Below, piece by piece: positions 28,460 through 39,343 of a DNA stretch of 64,000 nucleotides. The notes below the pieces were generated by a model, which had not been told where the DNA came from, ran no database searches, and was given only the letters and a program-made list of their open reading frames with translations. Position 1 is the stretch's first letter. Every line of letters begins with the position of its first letter. This DNA is from Fidelibacterota bacterium (GTDB taxonomy: Bacteria; Pseudomonadota; Alphaproteobacteria; Rhodospirillales; Rhodospirillaceae), in contig CANJPQ010000014.1 in the NCBI GenBank assembly GCA_947476275.1, positions 1-64,000 of the forward strand, written 5' to 3'. The position numbers were made by a program, and so were the translations under genes.

Positions 28460-29236
28460 ATGACCGAAAACGGCGGACCATCGGGTCCGGACCTGTCGCG
28501 CATTCCCGTGCGCGAACCGCCACCGCCCAAAGCCAAACGCTTCTACAAGGAAGTCAGCGTCGCCGCGACGGGCGCGGGGCATCGCGTGCTGCTCGACGGC
28601 CGTCCGATGAAGACACCGCTGCGCCGGGTGCTTGAAACTCCTTCGCTCCCCCTCGCCGAAGCCGTCGCGCAGGAATGGCACGCGCAAGGGCCGGAGATTG
28701 AGCCGCTGACGATGCCGCTGACTCGTCTGGTCTCAACCGCGCTCGATCGCGTCGGACCGGAGCGGAACGCCATCGTCGCCAATCTCTTGGCGTACGCGCA
28801 CACCGATCTGCTGTGCTATCGCGCGCCGCACCCGGCGGACCTCAAGGCGCGTCAGGTCGCATTGTGGCAGCCGATCCTCGACTGGCTGGAGGCTGAGCAC
28901 GCCATTGCCCTGTCTGTCGTCCACGGCATCATGCCGGTCACCCAAAGCCCCACCTCTTTAGCGGCGGCCGAGGCGGCGCTGAATGTGCTGTCGGATGAAG
29001 TGCTCACGGCTCTGCAAGCTTCGGTCGCGACCACCGGGTCCTTGGCGCTGGGCCTGGCCCTCGTCCATCGACGAATCACGCCTGCTGAAGCCTTTGCTGC
29101 CGCGCAGCTCGACGAAACCTATCAGAACGAGACGTGGGGCGAGGACGCGGAAGCGATGCGCCGTCGCGAGCGGTTGTCCGACGAAGTCACGGCCGTCGGT
29201 CGCTATTTGGCTTTGCTTAAAGGAACGAGCGCCTGA
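28460..29236 (+). CDS. ATP12-family F1-ATPase assembly chaperone
   Basis: The 258-residue product contains AKRFYKEVSV, GHRVLLDGRPMKTPLR, EWHAQGPEIEPLTMPLTRLVSTALDRV, and TDLLCYRAPHPADL, the ordered motifs of ATP12. In mitochondria ATP12 chaperones the F1 alpha subunit; in alphaproteobacteria it is presumed to do the same. It is the last gene of the rluC-HAD-asmA-ATP12 run. The following 125 bases to the convergent yciB gene hold nothing I can support. Confidence 0.93.
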   Translation: MTENGGPSGPDLSRIPVREPPPPKAKRFYKEVSVAATGAGHRVLLDGRPMKTPLRRVLETPSLPLAEAVAQEWHAQGPEIEPLTMPLTRLVSTALDRVGPERNAIVANLLAYAHTDLLCYRAPHPADLKARQVALWQPILDWLEAEHAIALSVVHGIMPVTQSPTSLAAAEAALNVLSDEVLTALQASVATTGSLALGLALVHRRITPAEAFAAAQLDETYQNETWGEDAEAMRRRERLSDEVTAVGRYLALLKGTSA

Positions 29237-29361
29237 GGGCTGGCCGCGACGGCCAGGATGGGGGCCTTAAGTCCGCGGCGAATCGTCAGCGGAGTCGGTC
29301 TTGCCACTCTCGGCGGCGGCACGGCACGGGGCAGCGGACGAGACGGAGGCATTGCGAAGTC

Positions 29362-29949
29362 CTAAATGCGATCAGCTTCGCCCGCAGGCGTTTCCGGGAT
29401 GGTGTGTTTCATGATCGTGGGGATGAGCGCAAGGCTGAACACGAGCGTCAGCGGCATCACGACAAAGACTTTGTAATCGACCCACAAATCGGTCGAGAAA
29501 TTCCGCCAGACAATCTCATTCAATCCCGCAAGGGTAAGGAAGAAGCCGATCCACGCCCGCGTTAGCACCAGCCATCCGCGCTCGGTCAAATTGAGCGCCG
29601 GGCCCAGGACAATTTTGATGAACAGGCGCCGCAGCGTCAGGCCGGCGGCGAGGATGCCGGCGAAGCATAGGTTGACGATGGTCGGCTTGAGCTTGATGAA
29701 GAGATCGTCCTGCAAAAAGACCGTCAGGCCGCCAAACACCATCACGAATGCGCCGCTCACCAGCGGCATCACCGGCACCGTGCGCGAGATGGCATACGAC
29801 ACGGCCAGAGCGATCGCCGTGGCGGCCATAAACACCAGGGTGCCTTGCAGAATGCCGAGCTTGCTGTTGGCGAGGAAGAAGACCATCAGCGGGCCCATTT
29901 CCAGCACGAGCTTTAGAAACGGGCTCAGGGACTTAGGGGTGTTTGTCAT
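29362..29949 (-). CDS. yciB: Inner-membrane septation protein YciB/IspZ
   Basis: The 195-residue multi-pass membrane protein starts MTNTPKSLSPFLKLVLEMGPLMVFFLAN and carries the family-specific LKPTIVNLCFAGILAAGL and GLNEIVWRNFSTDLWVDYKVF. YciB affects cell envelope integrity and septation in enterobacteria. Five or so hydrophobic helices are evident. The gene is transcribed toward ATP12 (convergent) and away from pccB. Confidence 0.93.
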   Translation of the reverse strand: MTNTPKSLSPFLKLVLEMGPLMVFFLANSKLGILQGTLVFMAATAIALAVSYAISRTVPVMPLVSGAFVMVFGGLTVFLQDDLFIKLKPTIVNLCFAGILAAGLTLRRLFIKIVLGPALNLTERGWLVLTRAWIGFFLTLAGLNEIVWRNFSTDLWVDYKVFVVMPLTLVFSLALIPTIMKHTIPETPAGEADRI

Positions 29950-30049
29950 GGGCCGGGGTTATAGCCGGTGCGCCTCCCCCGCGCTAGCCGCGCAAGGTGC
30001 CTTTTCAGTCCCTGACACCCGCGCCAACCCCTCGGAAATGCTCGAAAAA

Positions 30050-30079
30050 TTGCTGTCTCTACCGCGCGCCTGTGATAAT
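30050..30079 (+). promoter_or_regulatory. Candidate promoter for pccB-pccA
   Basis: TTGCTG (30050-30055) and GATAAT (30074-30079) are separated by 18 bases, 65 bases upstream of the pccB ATG, in the divergent region between yciB and pccB. The -10 matches consensus at five of six positions and the -35 at four. The call rests on pattern only. Confidence 0.5.
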
Positions 30080-30143
30080 CCCGAGGCCACGCCCGGCGGC
30101 CACAGCCTTACTCCGCCGCCCCTGGGGACTTAAGGGACACCGC

Positions 30144-31676
<1,533 letters not shown>

Positions 31677-31688
31677 GGCTGCTGGGTC

Positions 31689-33707
31689 ATGTTCAAGAAA
31701 ATCCTCATTGCCAATCGCGGCGAGATTGCCTGCCGGGTCATCAAGACCTGTCGCAAAATGGGCATCGCCACCGTCGCCGTCTATTCGGACGCGGACCGCA
31801 ACGCGCTGCACGTGGAGATGGCCGACGAAGCCGTGCACATCGGTGAAAGTCCGACCGCGAAGAGCTACTTGCTGATCGATCGTATCGTTGAGGCCTGCAA
31901 GCAGACCGGCGCGGAAGCGGTCCATCCGGGCTACGGCTTCCTGTCCGAGAACAAGGCTTTCCAGGAAGCGCTGGCGAAGAACAAGATCATCTTCATCGGC
32001 CCGGACGCGGAAGCGATCGAGGCCATGGGCGACAAGATCGCCTCCAAGAAACTGGCCCAGAAGGCCAATGTTTCGACGGTCCCCGGTTTCAACGACATCA
32101 TCAAGGACGTGGCGCACGCCAAGGAGATTGCCGGCAAGATCGGCTATCCGGTGATGATGAAGGCCTCCGCCGGCGGCGGCGGCAAAGGCATGCGCATCGC
32201 CCGCTCTGAAGGCGAGGTGCAGGAAGGATTCGAGCGCGCGATGTCCGAAGCCAAGTCGTCCTTCGGCGACGATCGCATGTTCATCGAGAAGTACGTCGAT
32301 CAGCCGCGCCACATCGAAATCCAGATCATCGCCGACCGCCACGGCAACACGCTGTACGTCGGCGAGCGCGAGTGCTCGATCCAGCGCCGCCACCAGAAGG
32401 TCATCGAAGAAGCGCCGAGCCCGTTCCTGGACGAGAAGACCCGCAAAGCGATGGGCGAGCAGGCGGTCGCGCTGGCGCGGGCCGTGAACTACGTCAGCGC
32501 CGGCACCGTCGAATTCATCGTCGACGGCAACCGCAACTTCTACTTCCTCGAGATGAACACCCGCCTGCAGGTGGAGCATCCGGTGACCGAACTTGTCACC
32601 GGCCTCGATCTTGTCGAGCTGATGATCCGCGTTGCGAACGGCGAGAAGCTGCCGATCAAGCAGAGCGATGTGAAGCTGACGGGTTGGGCGCTTGAGTCGC
32701 GCGTGTATGCCGAGGATCCGTACCGCAACTTCCTGCCGTCCACGGGCCGTCTCGTGCGTTACATCCCGCCGGCCGAGAGCAAGAACGTGCGCGTCGATAC
32801 CGGCGTGCAGGAAGGCGGCGAGATCAGCGTGTTCTACGACCCCATGATCGCAAAGCTGTGCACCTACGGCGCCACGCGCAAGGAGGCGACCGAGCACATG
32901 CGCGCGGCCCTGGACTCCTATTACATCCGCGGCGTCAGCCACAACATTCCGTTCCTTGCCTCCCTCATGAGTAAGACGCGCTTTGAAGAAGGCCGTCTGA
33001 CGACCAACTTCATCGCAGAGGAATACCCGGACGGTTTCTCGGAAAAGGACCTGCCGGCGAAGGACCCGACACGTCTGCTTGCGATCGCAGCCCTTGTGCA
33101 TGCGGCCTATGCGCGTCGATCTGCCGGCATCTCCGGCCAGATCCCCGGCCATGGCCGCGCACTGCCCGAGACCTGGGTCGTCGCTGAGGGCGGCCGCCAG
33201 CACAACGTCTGGATCGCACCGCCCGTGAGCGGAGCCCTGGGTGTCGCCAGCGGCACGGCCAAGATCGGCGATACGACACTGCACGTCTCGAGCGCGTGGA
33301 CCTTCGGCGATCCGTTATTTAAGGCCGATGTCGAGGTCGCGAAGTCCGGCGCGCAATCCATCGTGGTTCAGGTCGACCGCCGCCGTATCGGCTACCGCTT
33401 GTCCAACGCCGGTGCGCAGATGGACGTCAACGTCTTCACGGCGCGCGAGGCGGAGCTCGCCAAGCTCATGCCGCACAAGCCGCCACCGGATATGTCGCGC
33501 TACCTCCTGTCGCCGATGCCCGGCCTGTTGGTGTCTGTCGCGGTGAAGGAAGGTCAGGACGTGAAAGCGGGCGAGACGCTCGCGGTTGTTGAGGCCATGA
33601 AGATGGAAAACGTCTTGAAGGCCGAACGCGACGGCGTGGTAAAGAAAGTCTCTGAGAAGGCCGGCGCAAGCCTGGCCGTCGATCAGATCATCCTCGAATT
33701 CGCGTAG
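31689..33707 (+). CDS. pccA: Propionyl-CoA carboxylase alpha subunit (biotin carboxylase/BCCP)
   Basis: The 672-residue protein joins a biotin carboxylase (KILIANRGEIACRVIKTCRKMGI, ATP-grasp KASAGGGGKGMRIA, EMNTRLQVEHPVTE), a BT linker domain, and a C-terminal biotinyl domain with Lys638 in EAMKMEN. It carboxylates biotin using ATP and bicarbonate, for PccB to use. Length matches bacterial and mitochondrial PCCA. No methylmalonyl-CoA mutase or epimerase gene is in the window; the next gene is an acylphosphatase six bases on. Confidence 0.96.
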   Translation: MFKKILIANRGEIACRVIKTCRKMGIATVAVYSDADRNALHVEMADEAVHIGESPTAKSYLLIDRIVEACKQTGAEAVHPGYGFLSENKAFQEALAKNKIIFIGPDAEAIEAMGDKIASKKLAQKANVSTVPGFNDIIKDVAHAKEIAGKIGYPVMMKASAGGGGKGMRIARSEGEVQEGFERAMSEAKSSFGDDRMFIEKYVDQPRHIEIQIIADRHGNTLYVGERECSIQRRHQKVIEEAPSPFLDEKTRKAMGEQAVALARAVNYVSAGTVEFIVDGNRNFYFLEMNTRLQVEHPVTELVTGLDLVELMIRVANGEKLPIKQSDVKLTGWALESRVYAEDPYRNFLPSTGRLVRYIPPAESKNVRVDTGVQEGGEISVFYDPMIAKLCTYGATRKEATEHMRAALDSYYIRGVSHNIPFLASLMSKTRFEEGRLTTNFIAEEYPDGFSEKDLPAKDPTRLLAIAALVHAAYARRSAGISGQIPGHGRALPETWVVAEGGRQHNVWIAPPVSGALGVASGTAKIGDTTLHVSSAWTFGDPLFKADVEVAKSGAQSIVVQVDRRRIGYRLSNAGAQMDVNVFTAREAELAKLMPHKPPPDMSRYLLSPMPGLLVSVAVKEGQDVKAGETLAVVEAMKMENVLKAERDGVVKKVSEKAGASLAVDQIILEFA

Positions 33708-33713
33708 AGTCCC

Positions 33714-34019
33714 ATGGCCGCAGACGATATCGCCGTTCGTTTCAGGATTAAGGGCAAGGTGCAGGGTGTCGGCTACCGCGCCTGGGCGGTCGAGCGCGCC
33801 GAAGGGCTCGGGCTCACCGGCTGGATTCGCAATGTCTCCGACGGCTCGGTGGAGGTGGTCGCGAAAGGTCCGAAGGCCGTGCTGGAAGTGTTCTTCGCCG
33901 CCGCGCACGCGGGCCCTGAAAGTTCGCGCGTGCGCGAAGTGAAACACGAGAACGTACCCGCCGACGAGGCCGCTGCTTTGCCGCCCGGCTTCCACGCAGT
34001 GGCCACCAAGCGACCTTAG
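33714..34019 (+). CDS. acyP: Acylphosphatase
   Basis: The 101-residue protein has the family signature VQGVGYRAW with catalytic Arg22, and GLTGWIRNVSDGSVEVVAKG with Asn40. The enzyme hydrolyses acyl phosphates. Starting 7 bases after pccA, it is probably co-transcribed. A link to propionyl metabolism, such as acyl-phosphate clean-up, is inference only. Confidence 0.94.
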   Translation: MAADDIAVRFRIKGKVQGVGYRAWAVERAEGLGLTGWIRNVSDGSVEVVAKGPKAVLEVFFAAAHAGPESSRVREVKHENVPADEAAALPPGFHAVATKRP

Positions 34020-34101
34020 TCTCACAAATCGGTGTCCACCCTTCGACAGTCGTCGCGAATTGCGGTCTGATAACCGCCTCGCACGCAAGGGGGCAGACAC
34101 C

Positions 34102-34956
34102 ATGACGATTTCACGCCGCGGATCCTTGGGGATCATGGGGGGGCTTATGACCGGCGCACTTATCACGCCGCAGACCGCTTCGGCCGCCGCGCCCAAGCTG
34201 CTCGATTTCAGCAAGCGCGATGACTACTTCAACGCCTTGATGCAAGTGCGCGGGTCGAAGGATACCCGCCTGTGCATGGGCTTCATCCGTGGCAACTACT
34301 ACGGCCTAAAGGACAATAAACTCACGCCCATGTATCACGTGCTGGCGGGCACCTTCAGCCGCTTCCAGAAGCGCGCCGACGGCAACTACGACGGCGCCAC
34401 CTTCGAGGTGGCTTACTTCACGGATTGGAATACCAACGAACTGCTGGAGACCTATCTCAACCCGTACAACGGCAAGACCGTGAAGGTGCCGGTGACGCGC
34501 ATGGGGCCCAGCCGCATCCTGCTGACGCCGGAGCACATGACGCCGGTGGCGAGTTCGATGCCGCCGGGCATGAAGTTCGACCACACGTTCCTGCCGCCGC
34601 GCGTCGTCGGCGACGACGTCTGGATCGTGGAGCAGAATTTCGTGTCCACCCCGCCGGACTTCAAAGGTCCGTCGTTCAACTACAATGAAGTGACCACCTA
34701 TCACGCGAGCCACAAAGCGCTCAGCGATCCCAAGCAGATGCGCGCGCCGTCCGACGTGCACTTCACCGTTGCGGTCAGCTGGCGACCGTGGTTGGAGATG
34801 GGCGACACGCCGGGCAACCTGATCGGCGACGGCACCGGCCGTCACATCGACAAGGTCGAAGATTTCCCGCCCGAGTACGTGACGCTCACCAAGAAGCTTC
34901 ACCCGGACGCGATCAACGATCCGCTCGGCGTGCTGTCGAAGATCAAGTTCGACTAA
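34102..34956 (+). CDS. Tat-exported DUF1838-family protein
   Basis: I choose ATG 34102 (AAGGGGG upstream), giving 284 residues. The N-terminus [28 protein letters not shown] is a twin-arginine signal peptide. The body shows [47 protein letters not shown] and [23 protein letters not shown], which I recognise as DUF1838; biochemical function is unknown. Tat export suggests folding or cofactor loading before transport. The 3' end overlaps the convergent lipB by 14 bases. Confidence 0.82.
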   Translation: MTISRRGSLGIMGGLMTGALITPQTASAAAPKLLDFSKRDDYFNALMQVRGSKDTRLCMGFIRGNYYGLKDNKLTPMYHVLAGTFSRFQKRADGNYDGATFEVAYFTDWNTNELLETYLNPYNGKTVKVPVTRMGPSRILLTPEHMTPVASSMPPGMKFDHTFLPPRVVGDDVWIVEQNFVSTPPDFKGPSFNYNEVTTYHASHKALSDPKQMRAPSDVHFTVAVSWRPWLEMGDTPGNLIGDGTGRHIDKVEDFPPEYVTLTKKLHPDAINDPLGVLSKIKFD

Positions 34957-35617
34957 GCGTCCGCCCGAACACGTCCGGAAACGTCGCGATCAGGGCCTCG
35001 TCCATCGCCGCCATGCCGGCGGTCTTGCCGAGGTCCGCGAGCGATGTCACGCCGTGCTGGCTCACACCGCAGGGCACGATCCCTGTGTAATGCGACAGGT
35101 CCGGCGCCACGTTGATCGCCATGCCGTGGAACGTCACCCAATGGCGGATGCGCACGCCGATGGCGGCGATCTTGTCTTCGCGTGCTGGCCCGCGGGGCAC
35201 CCATAGACCGACACGGCCCTCGCGCCGCTCCGCCGTGACGCCGAAGCGTCCCAGGGCCTTGATCGCCCAATCCTCCAGGTCGTGGACGAAACGCCGCACA
35301 TCCTTGCCGTGGTGGGCGAGGTCGAGCATCACGTAGACCACCCGCTGCCCAGGGCCATGATAGGTGTATTGGCCGCCGCGACCGGTCTTGAACACCGGAA
35401 AGCGGTTCTCGGCGATCAAATCGGTCTCTTTCGCGCTGGTTCCGCCCGTGTAAACCGGCAGATGCTCCACGAACCACACCATTTCCGACGCTTCGCCCGT
35501 GTGAATCGCGTTGGCGCGGGCGTCCATGGCCGCGGCCGCATCCGGGTACGGCAGCAGTCCCGGTTCAATCCTGAGTGAGACCGGCGGGGCGGGCAGGGGG
35601 CTGTGTGCGTCGCTCAT
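34943..35617 (-). CDS. lipB: Lipoyl(octanoyl) transferase
   Basis: The 224-residue enzyme moves octanoate from acyl carrier protein to lipoyl domains of 2-oxoacid dehydrogenases and the glycine cleavage system. Catalytic Cys183 ([15 protein letters not shown]) and Lys149 ([19 protein letters not shown]) are present, with the Hx[21 protein letters not shown] block. LipA is not nearby. It is divergent from the tRNA-Leu gene, with 110 bases between. Confidence 0.95.
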   Translation of the reverse strand: MSDAHSPLPAPPVSLRIEPGLLPYPDAAAAMDARANAIHTGEASEMVWFVEHLPVYTGGTSAKETDLIAENRFPVFKTGRGGQYTYHGPGQRVVYVMLDLAHHGKDVRRFVHDLEDWAIKALGRFGVTAERREGRVGLWVPRGPAREDKIAAIGVRIRHWVTFHGMAINVAPDLSHYTGIVPCGVSQHGVTSLADLGKTAGMAAMDEALIATFPDVFGRTLSRT

Positions 35618-35727
35618 TGGGAGGCTAACCTGTTGTACGGCGCGGTTCCTTGCAATACCCGACCCGATTTGCTATCCCACGCGCGCTTTGCATCGAGGGT
35701 CTATTTCTCAGGTCCTCTCCAGCCCGT

Positions 35728-35812
35728 GCGGTCGTGGCGGAATTGGTAGACGCGCAGCGTTGAGGTCGCTGTGGGGCAACCCGTGGAAGTTCGAGTCTTC
35801 TCGACCGCACCA
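35728..35812 (+). tRNA. tRNA-Leu (anticodon GAG)
   Basis: The 7-bp acceptor stem GCGGTCG/CGACCGC (35728-35734 with 35802-35808) closes a class II tRNA with D-arm GGCGGAATTGGTAGACGC, anticodon stem CAGCG/CGCTG around loop TTGAGGT (anticodon GAG at 35762-35764), a long variable arm, and a T-arm with TTCGAGT. The 3' CCA is encoded (35810-35812). It reads CUC and CUU leucine codons. Confidence 0.96.
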
Positions 35813-35825
35813 CTTACTGAGATGA

Positions 35826-35911
35826 CCCGGCCGGCCTTTGGCCGTCCGGACCATCTTTACCCGAAACCTCCGCTAAGGACGGTTCGGGACCCAACCGTCC
35901 CCTAGGGACGG
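35826..35911 (+). promoter_or_regulatory. mgtE leader with mutually exclusive hairpins
   Basis: The spacer between tRNA-Leu and mgtE contains an imperfect hairpin (35827-35849), then GGACGGTT (35877-35884) complementary to AACCGTCC (35893-35900). The same 35895-35901 segment CCGTCCC is also complementary to GGGACGG (35905-35911). The two stems cannot form together, the arrangement of a switch-like leader. Neither has a T-run, so control at translation or by Rho is more likely than intrinsic termination. The sequence does not match the M-box core as I know it. Confidence 0.4.
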
Positions 35912-35975
35912 CAGGGAAGGCGTCACGAAGAGACCATTTCAACCCGCGTCCCACGCGGCGCTTCGGAGACGTCTC

Positions 35976-37424
35976 ATGTCAGAGACGCAAGAGACCCAAG
36001 AGCCCAAGCCCGAGCCTGTCGCGCGCACGGTGGTTCACCGTCGCGGAGGCATTGAGGTCGATTCCGCGGACGAACGTTTCGGCCTGGCGGCGGATTTTGT
36101 CGCCGACGTGGCCGCGGCGCTGCGGAGCGACGACCGTGCCCGCGCGCGCGACCTCGTGAATGAGCTGCACTACGCCGATATGGCGGACCTGCTGGAGCGC
36201 CTGGACGCGGAGGACCGCCGTCTGCTGGTGGAAGCCATCCGCGAGGACTTCAACGCCGACGTGCTGCCGGAACTCGCCCAGGAGGTCCGCGACGAGGTCA
36301 TGGACGCGCTCGGGTTCGAGGACTTCGCGGCGGCTCTCTCGGAACTCGAATCGGACGACGCGGTGTACGTTGCCGGCAAGCTCGACGCAGAGGAGCGGGC
36401 GCTGGTGCTGGCGCGCATGCCCCAGGCCAGCCGCATGTCGATCGAGCAGGGCCTAGCCCACGGCGAGACCAGCGCCGGTCGTCTGATGCAGCGCGAGCTG
36501 GTGGCCGTCCCAAACTATTGGACCGTCGGCGAGACCATCGACTACCTCCGCTCCGCCCAGAACCTGCCGGAGCGCTTCTTCGCGGTGTTCGTGGTGGACC
36601 CGCGCCACCGGCCTCAGGGGGTCGCGGAACTGGCGACCGTCCTGCGCTCGCGCCGCCCGGTGCGCATGCGCGACATCATCGATCCGGAAGTCGAGAACAT
36701 CCCCGTCGATATGGACCGGGAAGACGTGGCCTTCCTGTTCCGTCAGCGCAACATCGCCGCCGCCCCGGTGGTGGACCGCTCAGGCCGCCTCGTCGGCCAG
36801 ATCACCATCGACGACGTGGTGGACGTGATCGACGAAGAGGCGAGCGAAGACATCTTGAAGATGGCCGGTGTGCGCGGCGCTGAGGACACCAACCTTTACC
36901 GCACCATCATGGCCACGGCCCAATCGCGGTTGTGGTGGCTGGTGATCAACCTCGCCACCGCCTTTCTGGCGTCGTCGGTGATCGGGCTGTTCGAGCATTC
37001 GATCGAAAAACTCGCTGCCCTGGCCGTCCTCATGCCGATCTGCGCCTCCATGGGCGGCAATGCCGGCACGCAGACCCTGGCGACCGTTGTCCGGTCGCTG
37101 GCGACCCGCGAACTCAATCCCAGCAACGTCTGGCGGGTCGGTTGGCGCGAGGCAGCCGTGGGGTTGATCAACGGCATCCTGTTCGCGGCGCTGACGGGAT
37201 TGATCGCCTACGCGTGGTTCCACGACCCGCTGCTGTCCCTGGTGATCGGCAGTGCCATGATCGTAAACATGATCGCGGCGGGGATCGCCGGAATGATGAT
37301 TCCCGTGGTGCTCGCCAAGATGGGCGCTGACCCCGCCGACTCCGCCGTGGTGTTCCTGACGACGGTCACGGACGTCGTGGGCTTCTTTTCGTTCCTTGGC
37401 CTTGCAACCTGGATGTTGCTCTAG
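35976..37424 (+). CDS. mgtE: Magnesium transporter MgtE
   Basis: The 482-residue protein has the MgtE_N helical domain (residues about 30-145, LLERLDAEDRRLLVEAIRED), two CBS domains (near 150-280), and a C-terminal five-helix channel domain with the conserved pore segment NAGTQTLATVVRSLATRE. It is a Mg2+-gated inner-membrane channel in which the CBS domains sense cytoplasmic Mg2+. GGAG lies about 9 bases before ATG 35976. The structured leader upstream may add RNA-level control. Confidence 0.95.
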   Translation: MSETQETQEPKPEPVARTVVHRRGGIEVDSADERFGLAADFVADVAAALRSDDRARARDLVNELHYADMADLLERLDAEDRRLLVEAIREDFNADVLPELAQEVRDEVMDALGFEDFAAALSELESDDAVYVAGKLDAEERALVLARMPQASRMSIEQGLAHGETSAGRLMQRELVAVPNYWTVGETIDYLRSAQNLPERFFAVFVVDPRHRPQGVAELATVLRSRRPVRMRDIIDPEVENIPVDMDREDVAFLFRQRNIAAAPVVDRSGRLVGQITIDDVVDVIDEEASEDILKMAGVRGAEDTNLYRTIMATAQSRLWWLVINLATAFLASSVIGLFEHSIEKLAALAVLMPICASMGGNAGTQTLATVVRSLATRELNPSNVWRVGWREAAVGLINGILFAALTGLIAYAWFHDPLLSLVIGSAMIVNMIAAGIAGMMIPVVLAKMGADPADSAVVFLTTVTDVVGFFSFLGLATWMLL

Positions 37425-37535
37425 CGTCCTTCCCCTGTGGAAAACTGCAAGTTGCTTTGTCGGGGATGCGTTCTAAGCGCTTCCCCCTGACATGCCGCCC
37501 GATTACACTTGGTTGCATAGGCCCTCGGGGAACTG

Positions 37536-38059
37536 ATGAATACTCCCGCTAAAGTCGAGTTCATTACGCCGCCCAACAACCTGCGCGAAAAGCAGAAGAA
37601 GGCCGGCGTTTCCATGTCGCTCGACACCAAGGCGGTCGATCAGGCCGAGGCGGTCATGCGCCGCTCGACCGAGGACTTCTTCGTCAGCATCAACGAAGAT
37701 CTCAACAAGCTGACCAAACGCTACGAAGAGGCCGTGCGGGACCCGGAAAGCCGGCCCGTGCAGATCGAAGAAATTCACGCCCTGGGCCAATCTGTCGCCG
37801 GGCAGGGCAGCATTTTTGGCTATGCCTTGGTCACCGGCTTGGCCACGCAGATGGACCACTCGAAGACCATGTGTTCCCAACCGCGGGCAGCGCCGGCGTC
37901 TCGGCCGCTCAACTCGACGTCGTGAAGATGCACGTGGAGGCGATGCGCCTGGTCATCACGCAAAAGATGGAAGGCGATGGCGGCGCCGTCGGCAAACAAC
38001 TTCTGACCGGCCTGGGCCTGGTCATCAAAAAGGTCACCGGCAGCGCGCCGACGGCCTAA
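37536..38059 (+). pseudogene. Frameshifted small helical protein gene (Hpt-like pattern)
   Basis: Frame 1 (37536-37925) gives a helical protein, MNTPAKVEFITPPNN..., that runs normally to about residue 110 and then becomes Pro/Ser/Arg-rich. A second frame from about 37871 to 38059 continues with SAGVSAAQLDVVKMHVEAMRL and GKQLLTGLGLVIKKV, a natural helical C-terminus with good codon use. One missing base near 37871 would join them (about 174 residues). The segment EIHALGQSVAGQGSIFGYALV resembles a histidine-phosphotransfer helix, but I cannot name the family. The shift could be a real mutation, programmed, or a sequence error. Confidence 0.6.
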
Positions 38060-38068
38060 CGCACACGG

Positions 38069-39343
38069 CTACCGCGCCAGCGTAACCGGCGTCTTGGCTT
38101 CCCAGCGGCGATAAGACTCCACGCCATCGAGCACCACACCGTCGAATCCCAGGTCGAGGATGCCGGCGAAATATTTGCCGATGATCGCCTTCCAGGCCGG
38201 GTTCCAGAACTCGACGAAATATTGCCCCGGCACCTCCGGCGTCATGCCGCCGATCCACGACGGTGTCCCCGGCGCCCAGTCCTTCTGCCAGTAGTAGCGG
38301 CTATCGTCGGCGCGGCCGATGTCGATGTGCGCCAGCACCAGCCGCCGCGCGCCCATCTGTTTGAACTTCAGCGTATGCACGTCGTCCTTGGTCAGCGACT
38401 TGTTGTTGCGGTCGAAGGCGTCGATCAGGATGACATCGTAGTTGTTGGTGGACATGGCGTTCATCCAGTCCTCGCGCGAACTGAACGACTTCGCGCTCAG
38501 CAGCACCATCATATTTCGCGCCGCGCTCAGGTTCTCCACATTGCCGGGATTCTCCGGGATCGGGCGGAACTTCGGCAGCGATGCGAAATAGGGGTCCTTG
38601 GAGGCCGTTGCATAGGTGACGATGCCATCGCGGGCGGCGCTCTGAAGGGCGCGCACCACCGCGGCGTCATCGGGGCAGGTGTCGATCGCCAACGCGCGCA
38701 AACCCTCTTTCCGCGCTGCCGCGAGATCGTCGCGCGGCACCCGCAGGGGCGAGCAGTACTGGCCGTCGAGAATGAAGCCGTCGATGGACTGCATGTAGCG
38801 GCGCATCGGGGCGCCGACCGGGCGGATGGTTTCAATCGCGATGATCTTGGTGGGATCGCGCTTGATCTCGGCGAGATCGTATTCGCGCTGGGAGTAGTTG
38901 AGGAGGTCGAAGCCGGGGCGGGCGATCACCTGGAATTTCGGATCGCGGCCGCGGGCGTACTTCGCCATCTCCTCAATGATGTCGCGCATCATGCCGCGGT
39001 AGTTCGGGATCTGGTCGAGCGGAATGTCGAGGATGATGTCGGTGTCGGAGGCGGTGCCGTTGCCGGCTTTGACCTTGTCGATGGTCATGCCGTCTTTGCC
39101 TTTGACGTCCGTGCCGGCGGCGTCTACGGCGCTGGGTTTTGCCGCGCCGGGGGCCGTCGTCTTTGGCACTTCCACCGTCTTATCGGATTTTTCGCCGGCC
39201 TCGGTTTCCGTGCCTTCCAGGTCGACGCCGGTCGGCGGACCAAGCTGGCGCGGCTGGGCATACGCCGGCGCCCCGGTCGCAACGGCGGCCAGGAGCGCGA
39301 GCGTCGCAATCAGCGAGGCCACGGTAGGACGATAAGAGGTCAC
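38069..39343 (-). CDS. Secreted GH114/TM1410-like protein (putative endo-alpha-1,4-polygalactosaminidase fold)
   Basis: The 424-residue product begins with a signal peptide (ending PAYA-Q), then an Ala/Thr/Lys linker and a TIM-barrel region. The last third matches GH114: VLAHIDIGRADDSRYYWQKDW, PGQYFVEFWNPAWKAIIG, and GFDGVVLDGVESYRRW, in which the Asp and Glu after GFDGV are candidate active-site residues. The middle also has an IDGFILDGQY segment that echoes the same strand. GH114 enzymes cut galactosamine-rich exopolysaccharide. It overlaps the upstream oxidoreductase by four bases. Confidence 0.75.
   Translation of the reverse strand: MTSYRPTVASLIATLALLAAVATGAPAYAQPRQLGPPTGVDLEGTETEAGEKSDKTVEVPKTTAPGAAKPSAVDAAGTDVKGKDGMTIDKVKAGNGTASDTDIILDIPLDQIPNYRGMMRDIIEEMAKYARGRDPKFQVIARPGFDLLNYSQREYDLAEIKRDPTKIIAIETIRPVGAPMRRYMQSIDGFILDGQYCSPLRVPRDDLAAARKEGLRALAIDTCPDDAAVVRALQSAARDGIVTYATASKDPYFASLPKFRPIPENPGNVENLSAARNMMVLLSAKSFSSREDWMNAMSTNNYDVILIDAFDRNNKSLTKDDVHTLKFKQMGARRLVLAHIDIGRADDSRYYWQKDWAPGTPSWIGGMTPEVPGQYFVEFWNPAWKAIIGKYFAGILDLGFDGVVLDGVESYRRWEAKTPVTLAR

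Noticed and set aside
29237-29361. Small minus-strand frame starting near 29354 between ATP12 and yciB
   Set aside because: It is Pro/Arg-rich with no ribosome-binding site or family match and runs into the antisense of the ATP12 gene.
35826-35975. M-box (ykoK) magnesium riboswitch ahead of mgtE
   Set aside because: The conserved M-box core elements are not visible. Only generic alternative hairpins are, so I report a leader of unknown type.
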